DNA from: an uncultured Bacteroidales bacterium
GTDB taxonomy: Bacteria; Bacteroidota; Bacteroidia; Bacteroidales; Paludibacteraceae
Assembly (NCBI GenBank): GCA_947164985.1
Contig: CAMUYI010000001.1
Coordinates: 186,001 to 250,000, forward strand
Direction of reading: 5' to 3'
Length of the DNA: 64,000 nucleotides
Part shown: positions 52,591 through 61,511 of the stretch, in pieces
How positions within the stretch are numbered: position 1 is the stretch's first letter
Layout of the letters: each line of letters begins with the position of its first letter
Notes under the pieces: model-generated
What the model was told of the DNA's origin: nothing
The model's database searches: none
What the model saw: the letters and a program-made list of their open reading frames with translations, nothing else
Made by a program: the position numbers and the translations under genes

Positions 52591-53829
52591 TTAGTTGTGT
52601 GACATGTAGTATTCCCGCACTGAGTTTCTCCACTCTTGGAGCACTGTATTATCGGCTTGCAATGCATCGGAATACTCTATGGAGTAAAGGCGTCTATCAG
52701 ACGTTATCACCTTGGGATCAAACATACCGTCTCTAAACAAATTCTTATCATAAATGATGAGACATGGCATGTTTTTGCTATTGGCGATGGCTGCCTCAAT
52801 ATGCAACCATGGCGAAACGAGCGAAACACTGCTAAGCGGTTTTCGATCCACCGAATCCATATCTTTATGCAGACAACCGTCCGTAATCTGCATATACTCG
52901 CAGGCAAAAATAACACATCCGTCGCAGGGATCCATGCGTGCTTCGATATCGGATAACTGCGAGACAATCGGATATTCGTCACGGTTGATACAAACAGTAG
53001 AAGAGGCTATTTGTAGATTTTCTATGATGTTTATAATATTGTCATATTGCATTTTCTGCTTCAGATCCATAACACCTAACTTGCTTATAAAGATCTTGGT
53101 TTCGGCTTTACGTGGCACATATGTTCCCGCCTTAGGATCTTTATTGGCATGGAATATGCCATTGGCATCCAAAAATTCAAAAATCGGGCGCTTATTCCAT
53201 GTCGCTTGCTCCAATCCTTCCGCATCTTGAAAGTTCGCTCCCTCCAATACACAATCTTTATCAAAACGCACTCCTTTCAGGTTAGCGCCCTTGAAAGTGG
53301 CCGAATCAAGCAAACAGTTGTGGAAAACTGTCCCACTAAGGTTAGCACAATAAAAAACAGCCTTCTGCGCGTTGATGAAGTTAAGGCTACAATCTTTGAT
53401 AATCGCGTGGTAACAATCCACCTGCTCCATCGGCAGACGGATGTTCTTGTATTTTTCCTCATTAGTCAACTGATATTGCACACATGACTTCGGTTTTATT
53501 AAAGCACCTAACATATTGATATGCTGCATGTCCTGTCCCGTGAGCGACTTGGCATAGGAAAAGACATCTGCCACCACTTTTTGCAAAGCAACCGGGATGG
53601 ATGTGCGCAGCAATGCGACCAACACATTCTTCGTTTTGGAAGCATACATGAAATCGCCTACGTAATCACGCAACATGATGGCCGCTGTGATTTGCTCCAC
53701 CAATTTGTCCGAATACAACGATTTGGCACAAGACGTAAATAACTCTCTTTCCTTAGCATAGTATTGAATCAAAAAAGCAATGCCTGCTATCAAGAAAGAA
53801 GCAATTGCAATAATAACGGTAATTGCCAT
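52591..53829 (-). CDS. Membrane-anchored pentapeptide-repeat protein with TIR-like C-terminal domain
   Basis: 412 residues. One N-terminal helix (ITVIIAIASFLIAGIAFLIQYYA), a helical region (25-140), then pentapeptide repeats near 150-215 (NFINAQKAVFYCANLSGTVFHNCLLDSATFKGANLKGVRFDKDCVLEGANFQDAEGL). The C-terminal domain from about 245 starts KIFISKLGV, has DIEARMDPCDGCVIFACEYMQITDG and SPWLHIEAAIANSKNMPCLIIYDKNLF. The FIS start, the central hydrophobic strand and the SPW-xx-E pattern resemble TIR/nucleotide-processing domains, with the Glu in the place of the catalytic residue. This reading is tentative. It lies divergent from an operon with a 2TM+macro-like gene. An immune sensor role is possible but not shown. 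Confidence 0.7.
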   Translation of the reverse strand: MAITVIIAIASFLIAGIAFLIQYYAKERELFTSCAKSLYSDKLVEQITAAIMLRDYVGDFMYASKTKNVLVALLRTSIPVALQKVVADVFSYAKSLTGQDMQHINMLGALIKPKSCVQYQLTNEEKYKNIRLPMEQVDCYHAIIKDCSLNFINAQKAVFYCANLSGTVFHNCLLDSATFKGANLKGVRFDKDCVLEGANFQDAEGLEQATWNKRPIFEFLDANGIFHANKDPKAGTYVPRKAETKIFISKLGVMDLKQKMQYDNIINIIENLQIASSTVCINRDEYPIVSQLSDIEARMDPCDGCVIFACEYMQITDGCLHKDMDSVDRKPLSSVSLVSPWLHIEAAIANSKNMPCLIIYDKNLFRDGMFDPKVITSDRRLYSIEYSDALQADNTVLQEWRNSVREYYMSHN

Positions 53830-53873
53830 AGCATCAGATCTATTCGTTTAACATTCTTTTATTTTTCCGGCTG

Positions 53874-53881
53874 CAAAGGTA
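53874..53881 (-). promoter_or_regulatory. -7 element of the pentapeptide gene
   Basis: TACCTTTG on the minus strand, followed by CAGCCGG. The -33 position does not fit TTG, so this promoter is weaker than most here. Confidence 0.5.
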
Positions 53882-53932
53882 CAACAAAAAAATGAAAAGA
53901 CCATATTTTTAAAGAAAAAAATGCATTTTTTT

Positions 53933-53963
53933 TTGCATAATTGGTAGATTTTTTGTAATTTTG
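53933..53963 (+). promoter_or_regulatory. Promoter of the cupin-macro-SLC13 operon
   Basis: TTG (53933-53935), 20-base spacer, TAATTTTG (53956-53963), then CGGCTGATTTTG. Confidence 0.75.
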
Positions 53964-54042
53964 CGGCTGATTTTGTGATTTTTTAGGCACTATATATGCC
54001 AAAAAATGTGATTTCTGAGATGCTGCAAACAATAATACACAC

Positions 54043-54468
54043 ATGAAAACAATCAAGGGGAATCAAATACAGCTCGCATTACAAGACATTAAACGCGTCT
54101 ATCTATGCGGCAAGAACTTGAGTTCTCAAGCCTTCGAACACATAGAGAATGAGGGTTTGGAGATCGGCATCAGCGATTACAAAGAGTTCACCGCTGATGT
54201 TCCTCATGTCCATACGAGCAATGATGAGTACAATATCGTCATGGAAGGGGAAGTGAAAGTATATGTGTTTGAGGAGAAGAAAGAGTATGCGTTCGGCAAA
54301 GACGGAGTCTTTTTGATCGAACCGCATATGCCTTATATGGTGAAAGCAAAAGCAGGGACACAGGTGCTTTTTGTCAAATCTCCGGGAGGTAATGACAAAC
54401 AACTCTTGCCTATCACATCTCCAATCGAGCATTGGATGCGCGCGTGGGAAAACACTATGAACGGCTAA
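54043..54468 (+). CDS. Cupin-domain protein
   Basis: 141 residues, single cupin barrel: FTADVPHVHTSNDEYNIVMEGEVKVYVFEEKKEYAFGKDGVFLIEPHMPYMVKAKAGTQVLFVKSPGG. The histidines and glutamate of cupin motif 1 (HVHTSNDEYNIVMEGE) and the motif 2 histidine (EPHMPY) could bind a metal. Substrate unknown. First gene of a four-gene run (gaps of 12, 21 and 16 bases). Confidence 0.85.
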   Translation: MKTIKGNQIQLALQDIKRVYLCGKNLSSQAFEHIENEGLEIGISDYKEFTADVPHVHTSNDEYNIVMEGEVKVYVFEEKKEYAFGKDGVFLIEPHMPYMVKAKAGTQVLFVKSPGGNDKQLLPITSPIEHWMRAWENTMNG

Positions 54469-54480
54469 AATTCAATCACT

Positions 54481-55434
54481 ATGAGATACATCAAAGAGGC
54501 CATTATTCATTCACGTCGCGAATTGCAGGCTGTCGGTTCTGTTTGCGTGACCATTTGGGCATTTGTAGGTGCCCTATTAGACAAACAAATATTATGGCTT
54601 TTACTGGCTGTAATGTTTGCCATCTTCGTAGTAGTAAGTTGTGGAATCATTCTTGTCCGATATATCAGCGTCAAACGCGGTTTTATTACCGTAGAGGTTT
54701 TCCACAATCACCGTGTTACGCTTATGCGAAATGATTTCCAGGTCAATGCAGACTATCTGCTCCATCACCTTGATGAGCAAAAAATGAAAGAATTAGTTAT
54801 GGTGATGGGAATCGACATAACCGCGGATATGGCACTCAATACAAGACGCGGAATTGCGCATGACATGCTGAAGTATTTAAACAGTAATTATACGGAACAT
54901 GGAAAACTTCCTCAAGATGTTATTAATGAGCAAATAAGTGACTATTTTAATTCAAAATCTCCTTCTGGTGAGCGATGCAAATTGGATTTCGGCGAATGTA
55001 TAGAAGTCGAACTGGAATTAACGCCTAAAAACGACCCATCCGGAAAAACCCTCCCATGTAATCTGTTGATGGTAGTCAACTCCAAGAAAAAAGACTATAA
55101 CAAGAATAATCACGAATCCATTGACAGTGACGGCAAATCCAATTTGATTATTCCGACCATTTATAATCATATCAAATCAACAAATAAATATACCTCTATG
55201 TTGATTGGTATTATGGGGTCAAATGGCCTGGCTGTTCCTTATTTGCCTGAATTCTCTCAAATCATCAATCAATTGGCATGGTTAGGCACGGAGGCTCCTG
55301 ACGTTTTATTCTATGACGTCTACTTGTCTATTCGTGAGCAAGACTATTTTGATCATTGGAAAGTGTCGCTATCTCAGTTAGAGGCGTATTTGCATGCATG
55401 TGCTGACTATTACCCGCCTCAAACAGAAAAATAA
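54481..55434 (+). CDS. Two-helix membrane protein with macro-like cytosolic domain
   Basis: 317 residues. Two adjacent helices (SVCVTIWAFVGALLD, ILWLLLAVMFAIFVVVSCGIILVRY) at about 18-60, then a soluble domain that reads like a divergent macro domain: MGIDITADMALNTRRGIAHDMLKYLNSNY, a LDFGECIEVELEL segment, CNLLMVVNSKK, NLIIPTIYNHIKSTNKYTSMLIGIMGSNGLAVPYLPEFSQIINQLAWL. The 2TM+macro layout is that of DUF6430/ThsA-type effectors in Thoeris-like defence, where a TIR product binds the macro domain. The match is from pattern reading only. It is cotranscribed with a cupin and an ion-permease gene, which does not look like a standard defence operon. Confidence 0.7.
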   Translation: MRYIKEAIIHSRRELQAVGSVCVTIWAFVGALLDKQILWLLLAVMFAIFVVVSCGIILVRYISVKRGFITVEVFHNHRVTLMRNDFQVNADYLLHHLDEQKMKELVMVMGIDITADMALNTRRGIAHDMLKYLNSNYTEHGKLPQDVINEQISDYFNSKSPSGERCKLDFGECIEVELELTPKNDPSGKTLPCNLLMVVNSKKKDYNKNNHESIDSDGKSNLIIPTIYNHIKSTNKYTSMLIGIMGSNGLAVPYLPEFSQIINQLAWLGTEAPDVLFYDVYLSIREQDYFDHWKVSLSQLEAYLHACADYYPPQTEK

Positions 55435-55455
55435 ACGCTTTAAATTTATATTTTC

Positions 55456-56829
55456 ATGAAGAAAAACATGGTATATCATAGTATGAAAAAAATGTTTATG
55501 TTGCTGTTAGTAGCAGCGGTGGCAATGTCTTGCTCCAATTTCTCTACGGAGAGAGAGGGGATCGTGGTGAAAGATCCGCATAACCTCCTTAGAAAAGAGC
55601 TTAAAGACTCGTTACAGAACCCGATCTTGTTGTTTCCGACACGATTGGAGGTGTTGGAATCTCTGCCTTTTGGTTCAGAGGAACAAGTGATCGATAGCCT
55701 GTGGAATCTCGAACCGACATCGGTATTGATTGTAGCCTCTACCCATCCGGACTATGTATTTGTTCGTTTGAATGAGATCTTCGACGGCGCGATGTCCGCT
55801 GCCAAGGAAGGTACATTGGGTTCATCTGATTACTATAAAGTGCAACTAAGTGACAGTTCGGACATCAACAACAAGATCATAAGCATTATCAATCAATTGT
55901 TAAATACGGAGTCGTCAATGACCAATGCTTATTTGATAGAATATATCAAAGGCGAAATATTAGGACCGATCTATTCTTGGACCACTCCGGATGACAGTTG
56001 GGTATATCGTATTTTTTACTATCCGGCTCAGCGGCCTTTTGTATGGATGATCAATCTGACGGGCAACTACTTCTTAGGCCTTTTCCTGGTGATGTTACTA
56101 TTGGAGATTATATCGTATTTTACGAACACGCGAGTAATAAAACGTTATACGCGCAATGGTACACGTCAACTGAGCCAAGGGGATGTTATCAAACTGCAAA
56201 CGATAATCAATTTAGTGGATGTGGTAATCGTGATATTACCTGCTACGTTGGGCGCTTTGTCAATAGGAGTGCAAGTTTCCAATGTAGGTGCGGAGTTTTC
56301 TCGAGGCCTCGTAGAATACATGGGATTAAGTTATGCTTTTGTAGATAATTTCTATCAGGGTTCAGGAAACGAGCCCAATATATGGCTTACGATTCTGACA
56401 TGTTTGACTTTTTATATAGCCAAGTATAACAAAGAGAATGGGGGCATGGCAGCTGCCGGATGGTGCGGTGCCTTATGGTTTATCCTGATTGCCTCTTCGG
56501 CTGCGTTCGCATGGGCCGTCATGTTGCTGTTTATGGGCGGAGCAATTATGAATTCGAAACATTTCTGGGCGGATACCTATGTTGAAGCACGTTTGAATGG
56601 AATAGGAAAAGTGGAAAGTGTTTTTTGGATGAGTCTCACTCCGATAGTGGTTGTATTTGGCGCATTCTTGGGGAACTGGTTAGCGACAAGAAGCGTAGAA
56701 ATAGATCCGAATCGATTCCAAGTGCCGGCATGTCATGTTCAAGCCGGGGTAATAGACAAACCACGTCCGCATATAGAAACATGGTTCGCTCAGTTTGACA
56801 AGGAATTGGAATCAACTATCAACGAATAA
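55456..56829 (+). CDS. Polytopic membrane lipoprotein-like protein, unknown function
   Basis: 457 residues. MKKMFMLLLVAAVAMSCSN (from the third possible ATG at 55483) is a lipoprotein-type signal; the given start at 55456 adds nine residues. A soluble periplasmic part (about 30-195, IVVKDPHNLLRKELKDSLQN...VLIVASTHPDYVFVRLNEIFDGAM) precedes five or so helices (NYFLGLFLVMLLLEIISYF, VVIVILPATLGALSIGV, ALWFILIASSAAFAWAVMLLFMGG, FWMSLTPIVVVFGAFLGNWLA). No family recognised. It sits between the macro-like gene and the permease in the same operon. Confidence 0.78.
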   Translation: MKKNMVYHSMKKMFMLLLVAAVAMSCSNFSTEREGIVVKDPHNLLRKELKDSLQNPILLFPTRLEVLESLPFGSEEQVIDSLWNLEPTSVLIVASTHPDYVFVRLNEIFDGAMSAAKEGTLGSSDYYKVQLSDSSDINNKIISIINQLLNTESSMTNAYLIEYIKGEILGPIYSWTTPDDSWVYRIFYYPAQRPFVWMINLTGNYFLGLFLVMLLLEIISYFTNTRVIKRYTRNGTRQLSQGDVIKLQTIINLVDVVIVILPATLGALSIGVQVSNVGAEFSRGLVEYMGLSYAFVDNFYQGSGNEPNIWLTILTCLTFYIAKYNKENGGMAAAGWCGALWFILIASSAAFAWAVMLLFMGGAIMNSKHFWADTYVEARLNGIGKVESVFWMSLTPIVVVFGAFLGNWLATRSVEIDPNRFQVPACHVQAGVIDKPRPHIETWFAQFDKELESTINE

Positions 56830-56845
56830 GGTATAGTAAGAAATA

Positions 56846-58651
56846 ATGGATTCATTTGTATTTTTAGGTTTTGGGGTGGATGCGTGGATCACTATTGTGA
56901 CGGTCTTCGCTATGTTTACGGTGCTGCTCTTCACGCGGATACGTTCGGATGTGGTGTTTCTGATCGCAGTAGGCATCTTGCATGTGACCGGTGTACTAGA
57001 TGCGAAAGAGGCGCTGTCGGGTATCAGTCAGACATCGGTAGCGGTAGTGGGCGTGCTGTTTGTGGTCATCGCCGGATTGATGCATACGGGTGTGCTGCAA
57101 TGGATCGTGAAGCATCTGTTGGGTACGCCGAAAGGGTATGCCCGATCGGTGCTAAGGTTGATGTTACCGGTGGCCGCTTTGAGTTCGTTCTTGAGCAACA
57201 CGACCGTCGTAGCGCTATTTGTGAACATCGTCAAGATGTGGTCAAAGAAACTGGGTATCTCGCCATCCAAACTGCTTATTCCGCTCAGTTATGCTTCGGG
57301 AATGGGCGGTGTTTGTACCTTGATCGGTACGCCGCCGAACCTGATTATCAGCGGTTTATACGAACAGCAGACCGGTCATGCAATGAATATTCTGGCGACG
57401 ACCATCCCGGGTCTCTTCTGTCTGGCAGTAGGTGTTCTGAGTATCATCGCGTTGCGTAAGTTGCTGCCGAACCGTCAGTCTCCGGAAGCTGCTTTTGAGA
57501 GTACCGGCGATTATACAGTGGAGATGTTGGTACCGTCCGATAACCAACATATTGGTATGACGATCGGTGAGTTGGGTCTGAATAGTGTGCAGGGCGGTAG
57601 TCTAGTTGAGATACGCCATTTTGATGACGAAAAGATCGTGTCGCCTGTGCCGGATGACGAACCGCTGATGGGTGGTGACCGCCTCATCTACGCAGGTCAG
57701 ATAGGTGATCTGTTAGAACTGGAAAAATCGCACGGACTGGTCAACGCCGATCATCCTGTTTTCCATTACGACGATGCGGCAAAGGGTTCGCATCATCTGC
57801 GTACGGCGTATATCAATTTCGGCAGTCATCTGATCGGCACGACGATGGGTACGAACGGTTTTGAGAAAACGCATGGTGTGACATTAGTGGCGGTGAGCCG
57901 TCGTGGTAGCCGTATCGAAGAGTCGCCACGTGAAGTGAAGTTAGAAGCCGGCGATACGCTGCTCCTGGAGAGTGTGAAAGAATTTCAAACGGACACGAAG
58001 GCCATGAGTCACGACCTGCATTTCTTTGAATCGGAAGATATACCGAATATCGGATGGGGCACGTTTGTATCGAGTGCGATCATGATCGCGATGGTGGCGC
58101 TGTCGGCCTTCAATGTACTGCCTTTACTGCAATGTGCTATCTTGGCCGTCTTCGCGATGCTCATCTTCCGTTGCTGCACGCCGGAACAGGCTATGCGGTC
58201 GATCAACTGGGATATATTGATGATCTTCGCCTGCAGTGCCGTACTCGGTATAGCCATTCAAAAAACCGGTATCGCCGAACGCATGGCAAATGGTATCCTC
58301 GATCTATGCGGCACGAACCCGATTGTGGTGATGACCGCTATTTGTTTTGCCGGAACGTTTATCACGGAGTTTATCTCGAATACCGCCGCGGGTGCGATGT
58401 TCTTCCCTATCATGTATGAGGCAGCCCTCAAATTAGGTTACGAACCCTACCCGTTCCTGATAGCCCTGATGATTGCCGTGAGCAGCAGTTTTGCTACGCC
58501 GATCGGTTCACCGACACATATGCTGGTGTATGGTCCCGGTGGTTATCGTTTCAGTGATTTCCTGAAGATAGGCCTGCTGATGAACCTGATCATCCTGGCG
58601 GCGAACATACTGATCGTCAACCTCGTCTATCCGTTGACTCCGCTGCCTTAA
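56846..58651 (+). CDS. SLC13/CitT-type permease with RCK_C (TrkA-C) domains
   Basis: 601 residues. N-terminal ion-transporter half (SDVVFLIAVGILHVTGVLDAKEALSGISQTSVAVVGVLFVVIAGLMHTG...LSSFLSNTTVVALFVNIVKMWSKKLGISPSKLLIPLSYASGMGGVCTLIGTPPNLIISGLY), two TrkA-C modules in the middle (MLVPSDNQHIGMTIGELGLNSVQGGSLVEIRHFD...GGDRLIYAGQIGDLLEL; LIGTTMGTNGFEKTHGVTLVAVSRRGSRIEESP...LEAGDTLLLES), then the second transporter half ending in SSSFATPIGSPTHMLVYGPGGYRFSDFLKIG. Probably sodium-coupled uptake of an anion such as sulfate or a dicarboxylate. Its stop is 5 bases from that of the converging channel gene. Confidence 0.92.
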   Translation: MDSFVFLGFGVDAWITIVTVFAMFTVLLFTRIRSDVVFLIAVGILHVTGVLDAKEALSGISQTSVAVVGVLFVVIAGLMHTGVLQWIVKHLLGTPKGYARSVLRLMLPVAALSSFLSNTTVVALFVNIVKMWSKKLGISPSKLLIPLSYASGMGGVCTLIGTPPNLIISGLYEQQTGHAMNILATTIPGLFCLAVGVLSIIALRKLLPNRQSPEAAFESTGDYTVEMLVPSDNQHIGMTIGELGLNSVQGGSLVEIRHFDDEKIVSPVPDDEPLMGGDRLIYAGQIGDLLELEKSHGLVNADHPVFHYDDAAKGSHHLRTAYINFGSHLIGTTMGTNGFEKTHGVTLVAVSRRGSRIEESPREVKLEAGDTLLLESVKEFQTDTKAMSHDLHFFESEDIPNIGWGTFVSSAIMIAMVALSAFNVLPLLQCAILAVFAMLIFRCCTPEQAMRSINWDILMIFACSAVLGIAIQKTGIAERMANGILDLCGTNPIVVMTAICFAGTFITEFISNTAAGAMFFPIMYEAALKLGYEPYPFLIALMIAVSSSFATPIGSPTHMLVYGPGGYRFSDFLKIGLLMNLIILAANILIVNLVYPLTPLP

Positions 58652-58656
58652 AAGGA

Positions 58657-59385
58657 TCAATCTTCCTGCCTCTTGGATTCGCGGAGTTCGTCCAGATAAC
58701 TGGCAGTGATGACGCCGGAAGGAAGGGCGATAACCGCGACACCAAGGATAGCAGAGAGCATGCTGATGAAACGGCCCAGATCGGTAGCAGGATAGATATC
58801 GCCGTAACCGACCGTAGTCAGCGTTGTGGTGGCCCAATAGAGGGCATCAAAGAAATCCTCAAACATCACCGATTCCTCGACGTTAAACATGATAAGCGCT
58901 GTGACGATGATATAGAATACCGCTATCCACAGCACTGTCAAGAGGATATGACGCTCTTTGCGCAGCACCTTGATCAAGATCTGCACGTTCTTCGAATAGC
59001 GGATGAACTTAAAGACACGCAGGATCTTAAACAGACGCGTGATACGGAAGAGCTTGAGCACTTTGTTCATCACCACGATAGAAGGCAGAATGGACAGCAG
59101 ATCGACGATGGCAAAAGCCGTGAACGGATAGGTAACAAACGCCATCCATTTGGAGCGATCTGTCAGACGATAATCGGCGGTCATCCAACGCAACATATAA
59201 TCGATGATGAAGGCCGTGACGGCTACTTTGTCAAAGACGTCGAACCATGGATTCTGTTCCCGAAAAGCGAGGGGGATGATGCTGATGACGATGAAGAAAA
59301 GCATCGTCCAATCGTAAACTTTACTGTAGATCGAATCGGTTCCTACTTCGATGGTATCGTAGATGTTTCTGCGCCAGTTTTTCAT
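58657..59385 (-). CDS. Voltage-gated-like potassium channel
   Basis: 242 residues, six helices. S4 has regularly spaced Arg/Lys (KLFRITRLFKILRVFKFIRYSK), and the selectivity filter is TLTTVGYGDIYPATDLGRF. The last helix is followed by a short tail with no RCK domain. Such channels set membrane potential; the substrate is almost surely potassium. It has its own promoter, divergent from the DUF5606 operon, with a leader of about 45 bases. Confidence 0.93.
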   Translation of the reverse strand: MKNWRRNIYDTIEVGTDSIYSKVYDWTMLFFIVISIIPLAFREQNPWFDVFDKVAVTAFIIDYMLRWMTADYRLTDRSKWMAFVTYPFTAFAIVDLLSILPSIVVMNKVLKLFRITRLFKILRVFKFIRYSKNVQILIKVLRKERHILLTVLWIAVFYIIVTALIMFNVEESVMFEDFFDALYWATTTLTTVGYGDIYPATDLGRFISMLSAILGVAVIALPSGVITASYLDELRESKRQED

Positions 59386-59439
59386 TGTTTTGCGACTGTT
59401 TTGAGGGTGTTTTGGGGGTATTTTGTGTCAATTTGGGCG

Positions 59440-59470
59440 CAAAGGTACTGCTAATTTTTAACATACGCAA
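59440..59470 (-). promoter_or_regulatory. Promoter of the potassium channel gene
   Basis: Minus-strand TTG (59468-59470), 20-base spacer, TACCTTTG (59440-59447). Confidence 0.75.
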
Positions 59471-59489
59471 GAAAAAAAGGGTAAAAAAT

Positions 59490-59520
59490 TTGCATAATCC
59501 AAATAATTGTAGTAATTTTG
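59490..59520 (+). promoter_or_regulatory. Promoter of the DUF5606-nif3-zinc ribbon operon
   Basis: TTG (59490-59492), 20-base spacer, TAATTTTG (59513-59520), then CAGCCGATTTG. Confidence 0.75.
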
Positions 59521-59548
59521 CAGCCGATTTGAAACGGAAAGAAATATT

Positions 59549-59959
59549 ATGTTGAGAGAAATACTTGCTATCACCGGTAAACCGGGTTTGTATAAATTGG
59601 TTAGTCGCGGCAATAACATGCTGATTGTGGAGAGTCTGGTGGACGGTAAACGTATGCCGACTTATGCGCGTGATAAGATCGTGGCGCTGAGCGATGTATC
59701 AATGTTCACCGACGCGGATGATGTATCGTTGAGCGAAGTGCTGACCAATGCAGGAAAGAAAGAAGGGCTGAAGGCGGTAGCGATGGATCCGAAGAAAGCA
59801 AGTAATGCGGAGTTGCAGGCATGGTTTGACGAGGTGCTGCCGAACTGGGACCGTGACCGCGTCTATCCGAGCGATATCCGCAAGCTGATCCAATGGTATA
59901 ATATCTTGGTGAAAGCAGGTATTACCGATTTTTCCGTCAAAGAGGAAGAAGCCGAATAA
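59549..59959 (+). CDS. DUF5606 family protein
   Basis: 136 residues, MLREILAITGKPGLYKLVSRGNNMLIVESLVDGKRMPTYARDKIVALSDVSMFT, then LKAVAMDPKKASNAELQAWFDEVLPNWDRDRVYPSDIRKLIQWYNILVKAGI. This is the conserved Bacteroidota family DUF5606, commonly next to housekeeping genes; function unknown. Cytoplasmic. Confidence 0.9.
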   Translation: MLREILAITGKPGLYKLVSRGNNMLIVESLVDGKRMPTYARDKIVALSDVSMFTDADDVSLSEVLTNAGKKEGLKAVAMDPKKASNAELQAWFDEVLPNWDRDRVYPSDIRKLIQWYNILVKAGITDFSVKEEEAE

Positions 59960-59992
59960 AGGTTATCGGTGAGCGGTTATAGGTTATAGGTG
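59958..59992 (+). repeat. 7-bp periodic array containing the nif3 start codon
   Basis: AGGTTAT CGGTGAG CGGTTAT AGGTTAT AGGTGCT: five imperfect heptads after the DUF5606 stop, with the GTG start (59990) inside the last unit. Confidence 0.75.
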
Positions 59993-60751
59993 CTCATAAG
60001 AGCAATTATTGATAGCATAGAACTTGTAGCGCCACGGAGTGCCCAGGAAGAATGGGATAACTCGGGAATGCAGGTAGGTGACACGGGACGAGACATCCAG
60101 TCTGTCCTCCTGACCACAGACGTAACGGAAGATGTGGTCAATGAGGCTATTATGCTTGGATGTGACTTAATCATTTCTCATCATCCACTACTTTTTAGAG
60201 GTTTGAAGCAGGTCTGCGGACAAACACCGCAGGCACGCGTTGTGGAGATGGCGATCAAACATGATATCGCTATCTATAGCGCGCATACGAATCTGGACTC
60301 GGTCGTAGGAGGGATCAATACGAAGCTGGCGGAGCGATTAGGGGTTACGGGTTACCGGTTACTGACAGAGAGCGGATTAGGGGCGATAGGAAAACTACCC
60401 CAGCCAATGAAATATCCCAAATTTATTTCTCATGTAAGGGAGGTATTAGGGACGACGTATATCCGTTATACGAAGCCTGCGAAGGAGATAGTGGAGACGG
60501 TGGCCTTATGCGGAGGAAGCGGGGCAGAGTTCATCGAGACGGCCATTGAGCAAGGGGCGGATGTGTATGTGACGGCCGACTGCAAGTACCATGAGTTTCA
60601 GGACGCAGCAGGACGAATCGGGTTGGTAGATATCGACCACTGGATCTCGGAGCATCATGCCACCGAAATATTCCGCGATATTATAGCACCGCTCGGCGTA
60701 AAATGCAACATCAGCGAGAAGGATAGGACGCCTATCCAAATTAAAAATTAA
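59990..60751 (+). CDS. Nif3-like dinuclear metal centre protein
   Basis: 253 residues of the DUF34/NIF3 family; metal-binding DUF34/GTP cyclohydrolase I type 2-like fold with a debated role. Metal ligands are visible: IISHHPLLF, AHTNLD, and the C-terminal SEHHATE. This is the short form without the inserted PII-like domain of the roughly 365-residue proteins. The start is GTG at 59990; no ATG is in frame nearby, and the resulting MLIRAIIDSIELVAPRSAQEEWDNSGMQVG fits the family. A stretch TTAGGGGTTACGGGTTACCGGTTACTG (60339-60365) shows the same 7-base rhythm within the gene. Confidence 0.92.
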   Translation: MLIRAIIDSIELVAPRSAQEEWDNSGMQVGDTGRDIQSVLLTTDVTEDVVNEAIMLGCDLIISHHPLLFRGLKQVCGQTPQARVVEMAIKHDIAIYSAHTNLDSVVGGINTKLAERLGVTGYRLLTESGLGAIGKLPQPMKYPKFISHVREVLGTTYIRYTKPAKEIVETVALCGGSGAEFIETAIEQGADVYVTADCKYHEFQDAAGRIGLVDIDHWISEHHATEIFRDIIAPLGVKCNISEKDRTPIQIKN

Positions 60752-60775
60752 GAATTAAAAATTAAAAATTCATTA
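60739..60775 (+). repeat. 7-bp periodic array before the zinc ribbon gene
   Basis: AATTAAA AATTAAG AATTAAA AATTAAA AATTCAT: five heptads covering the nif3 stop and ending just before the next ATG. Confidence 0.8.
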
Positions 60776-60776
60776 T

Positions 60777-61511
60777 ATGGCAAGAACAAAAGAATTGACG
60801 GTAGAGGACAAGCTGAAAGCGCTCTACGAACTGCAGCAGGTGGACTCACAGATCGATGAGTTACGTGCATTGGCAGGTGAATTACCTCAAGAGGTAAAAG
60901 ATATGGCAGACGAGGTAGAAGGATTGAAGACCCGTCTGGTGAATATCGAGAATGACATCAAGGAATGCGAGACGCAGATCAGTGATCACCGTGTTCGTAC
61001 GGAGAACGCGAATGCATCGATCTCGCGTTACAAAGAGCAACAGAACAGCGTACGTAACAACCGCGAGTTCGATAACCTGAGTAAGGAGATCGAATATCAG
61101 GAGTTGGAGATCGAAGCCAGTCAGCGTAAGATCAAACATTACTCGGCTGAGCTCGAGGCTCGTCTGGCCGAGAAAGCAAAGACCGTAAAGGACATCGAGG
61201 AGCGTACGGTGGATCTGAATCAGAAACGTTCGGAGTTGGATCAGATCTTAGCGGAAACGAAAGCCAAGACGGAGGCATTGGTGCTGAAGGCAACGGAGTT
61301 GGAGAAGAAGATCGACGAGCGTCTGTTGACCGCCTTCAAGCGTATCCGCAAGAACGCACGTAACGGTCTGGCTGTGGTTAAGATCGAGCGTGACTCGTGC
61401 GGTGGTTGCCACGCAAAGATCCCTGCACAGGGTCAGTTGGACATCCGCGCAAGAAAGCGTATCATCCCTTGTGAGTTCTGCGGTAGAATATTAGTAGACC
61501 CAGAGATGTAA
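60777..61511 (+). CDS. Coiled-coil zinc ribbon protein (DUF164/CT398 family)
   Basis: 244 residues: a long antiparallel coiled coil (about 10-185, LYELQQVDSQIDELRALAGELPQEVKD...) and a C-terminal C4 zinc ribbon (CGGCHAKIPAQGQLDIRARKRIIPCEFCGRIL). Family members are thought to act near RNA or the flagellar/secretion machinery in other phyla; the role in Bacteroidota is unclear. It is the usual neighbour of nif3. Its last 50 bases overlap the converging CPBP gene. Confidence 0.92.
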   Translation: MARTKELTVEDKLKALYELQQVDSQIDELRALAGELPQEVKDMADEVEGLKTRLVNIENDIKECETQISDHRVRTENANASISRYKEQQNSVRNNREFDNLSKEIEYQELEIEASQRKIKHYSAELEARLAEKAKTVKDIEERTVDLNQKRSELDQILAETKAKTEALVLKATELEKKIDERLLTAFKRIRKNARNGLAVVKIERDSCGGCHAKIPAQGQLDIRARKRIIPCEFCGRILVDPEM

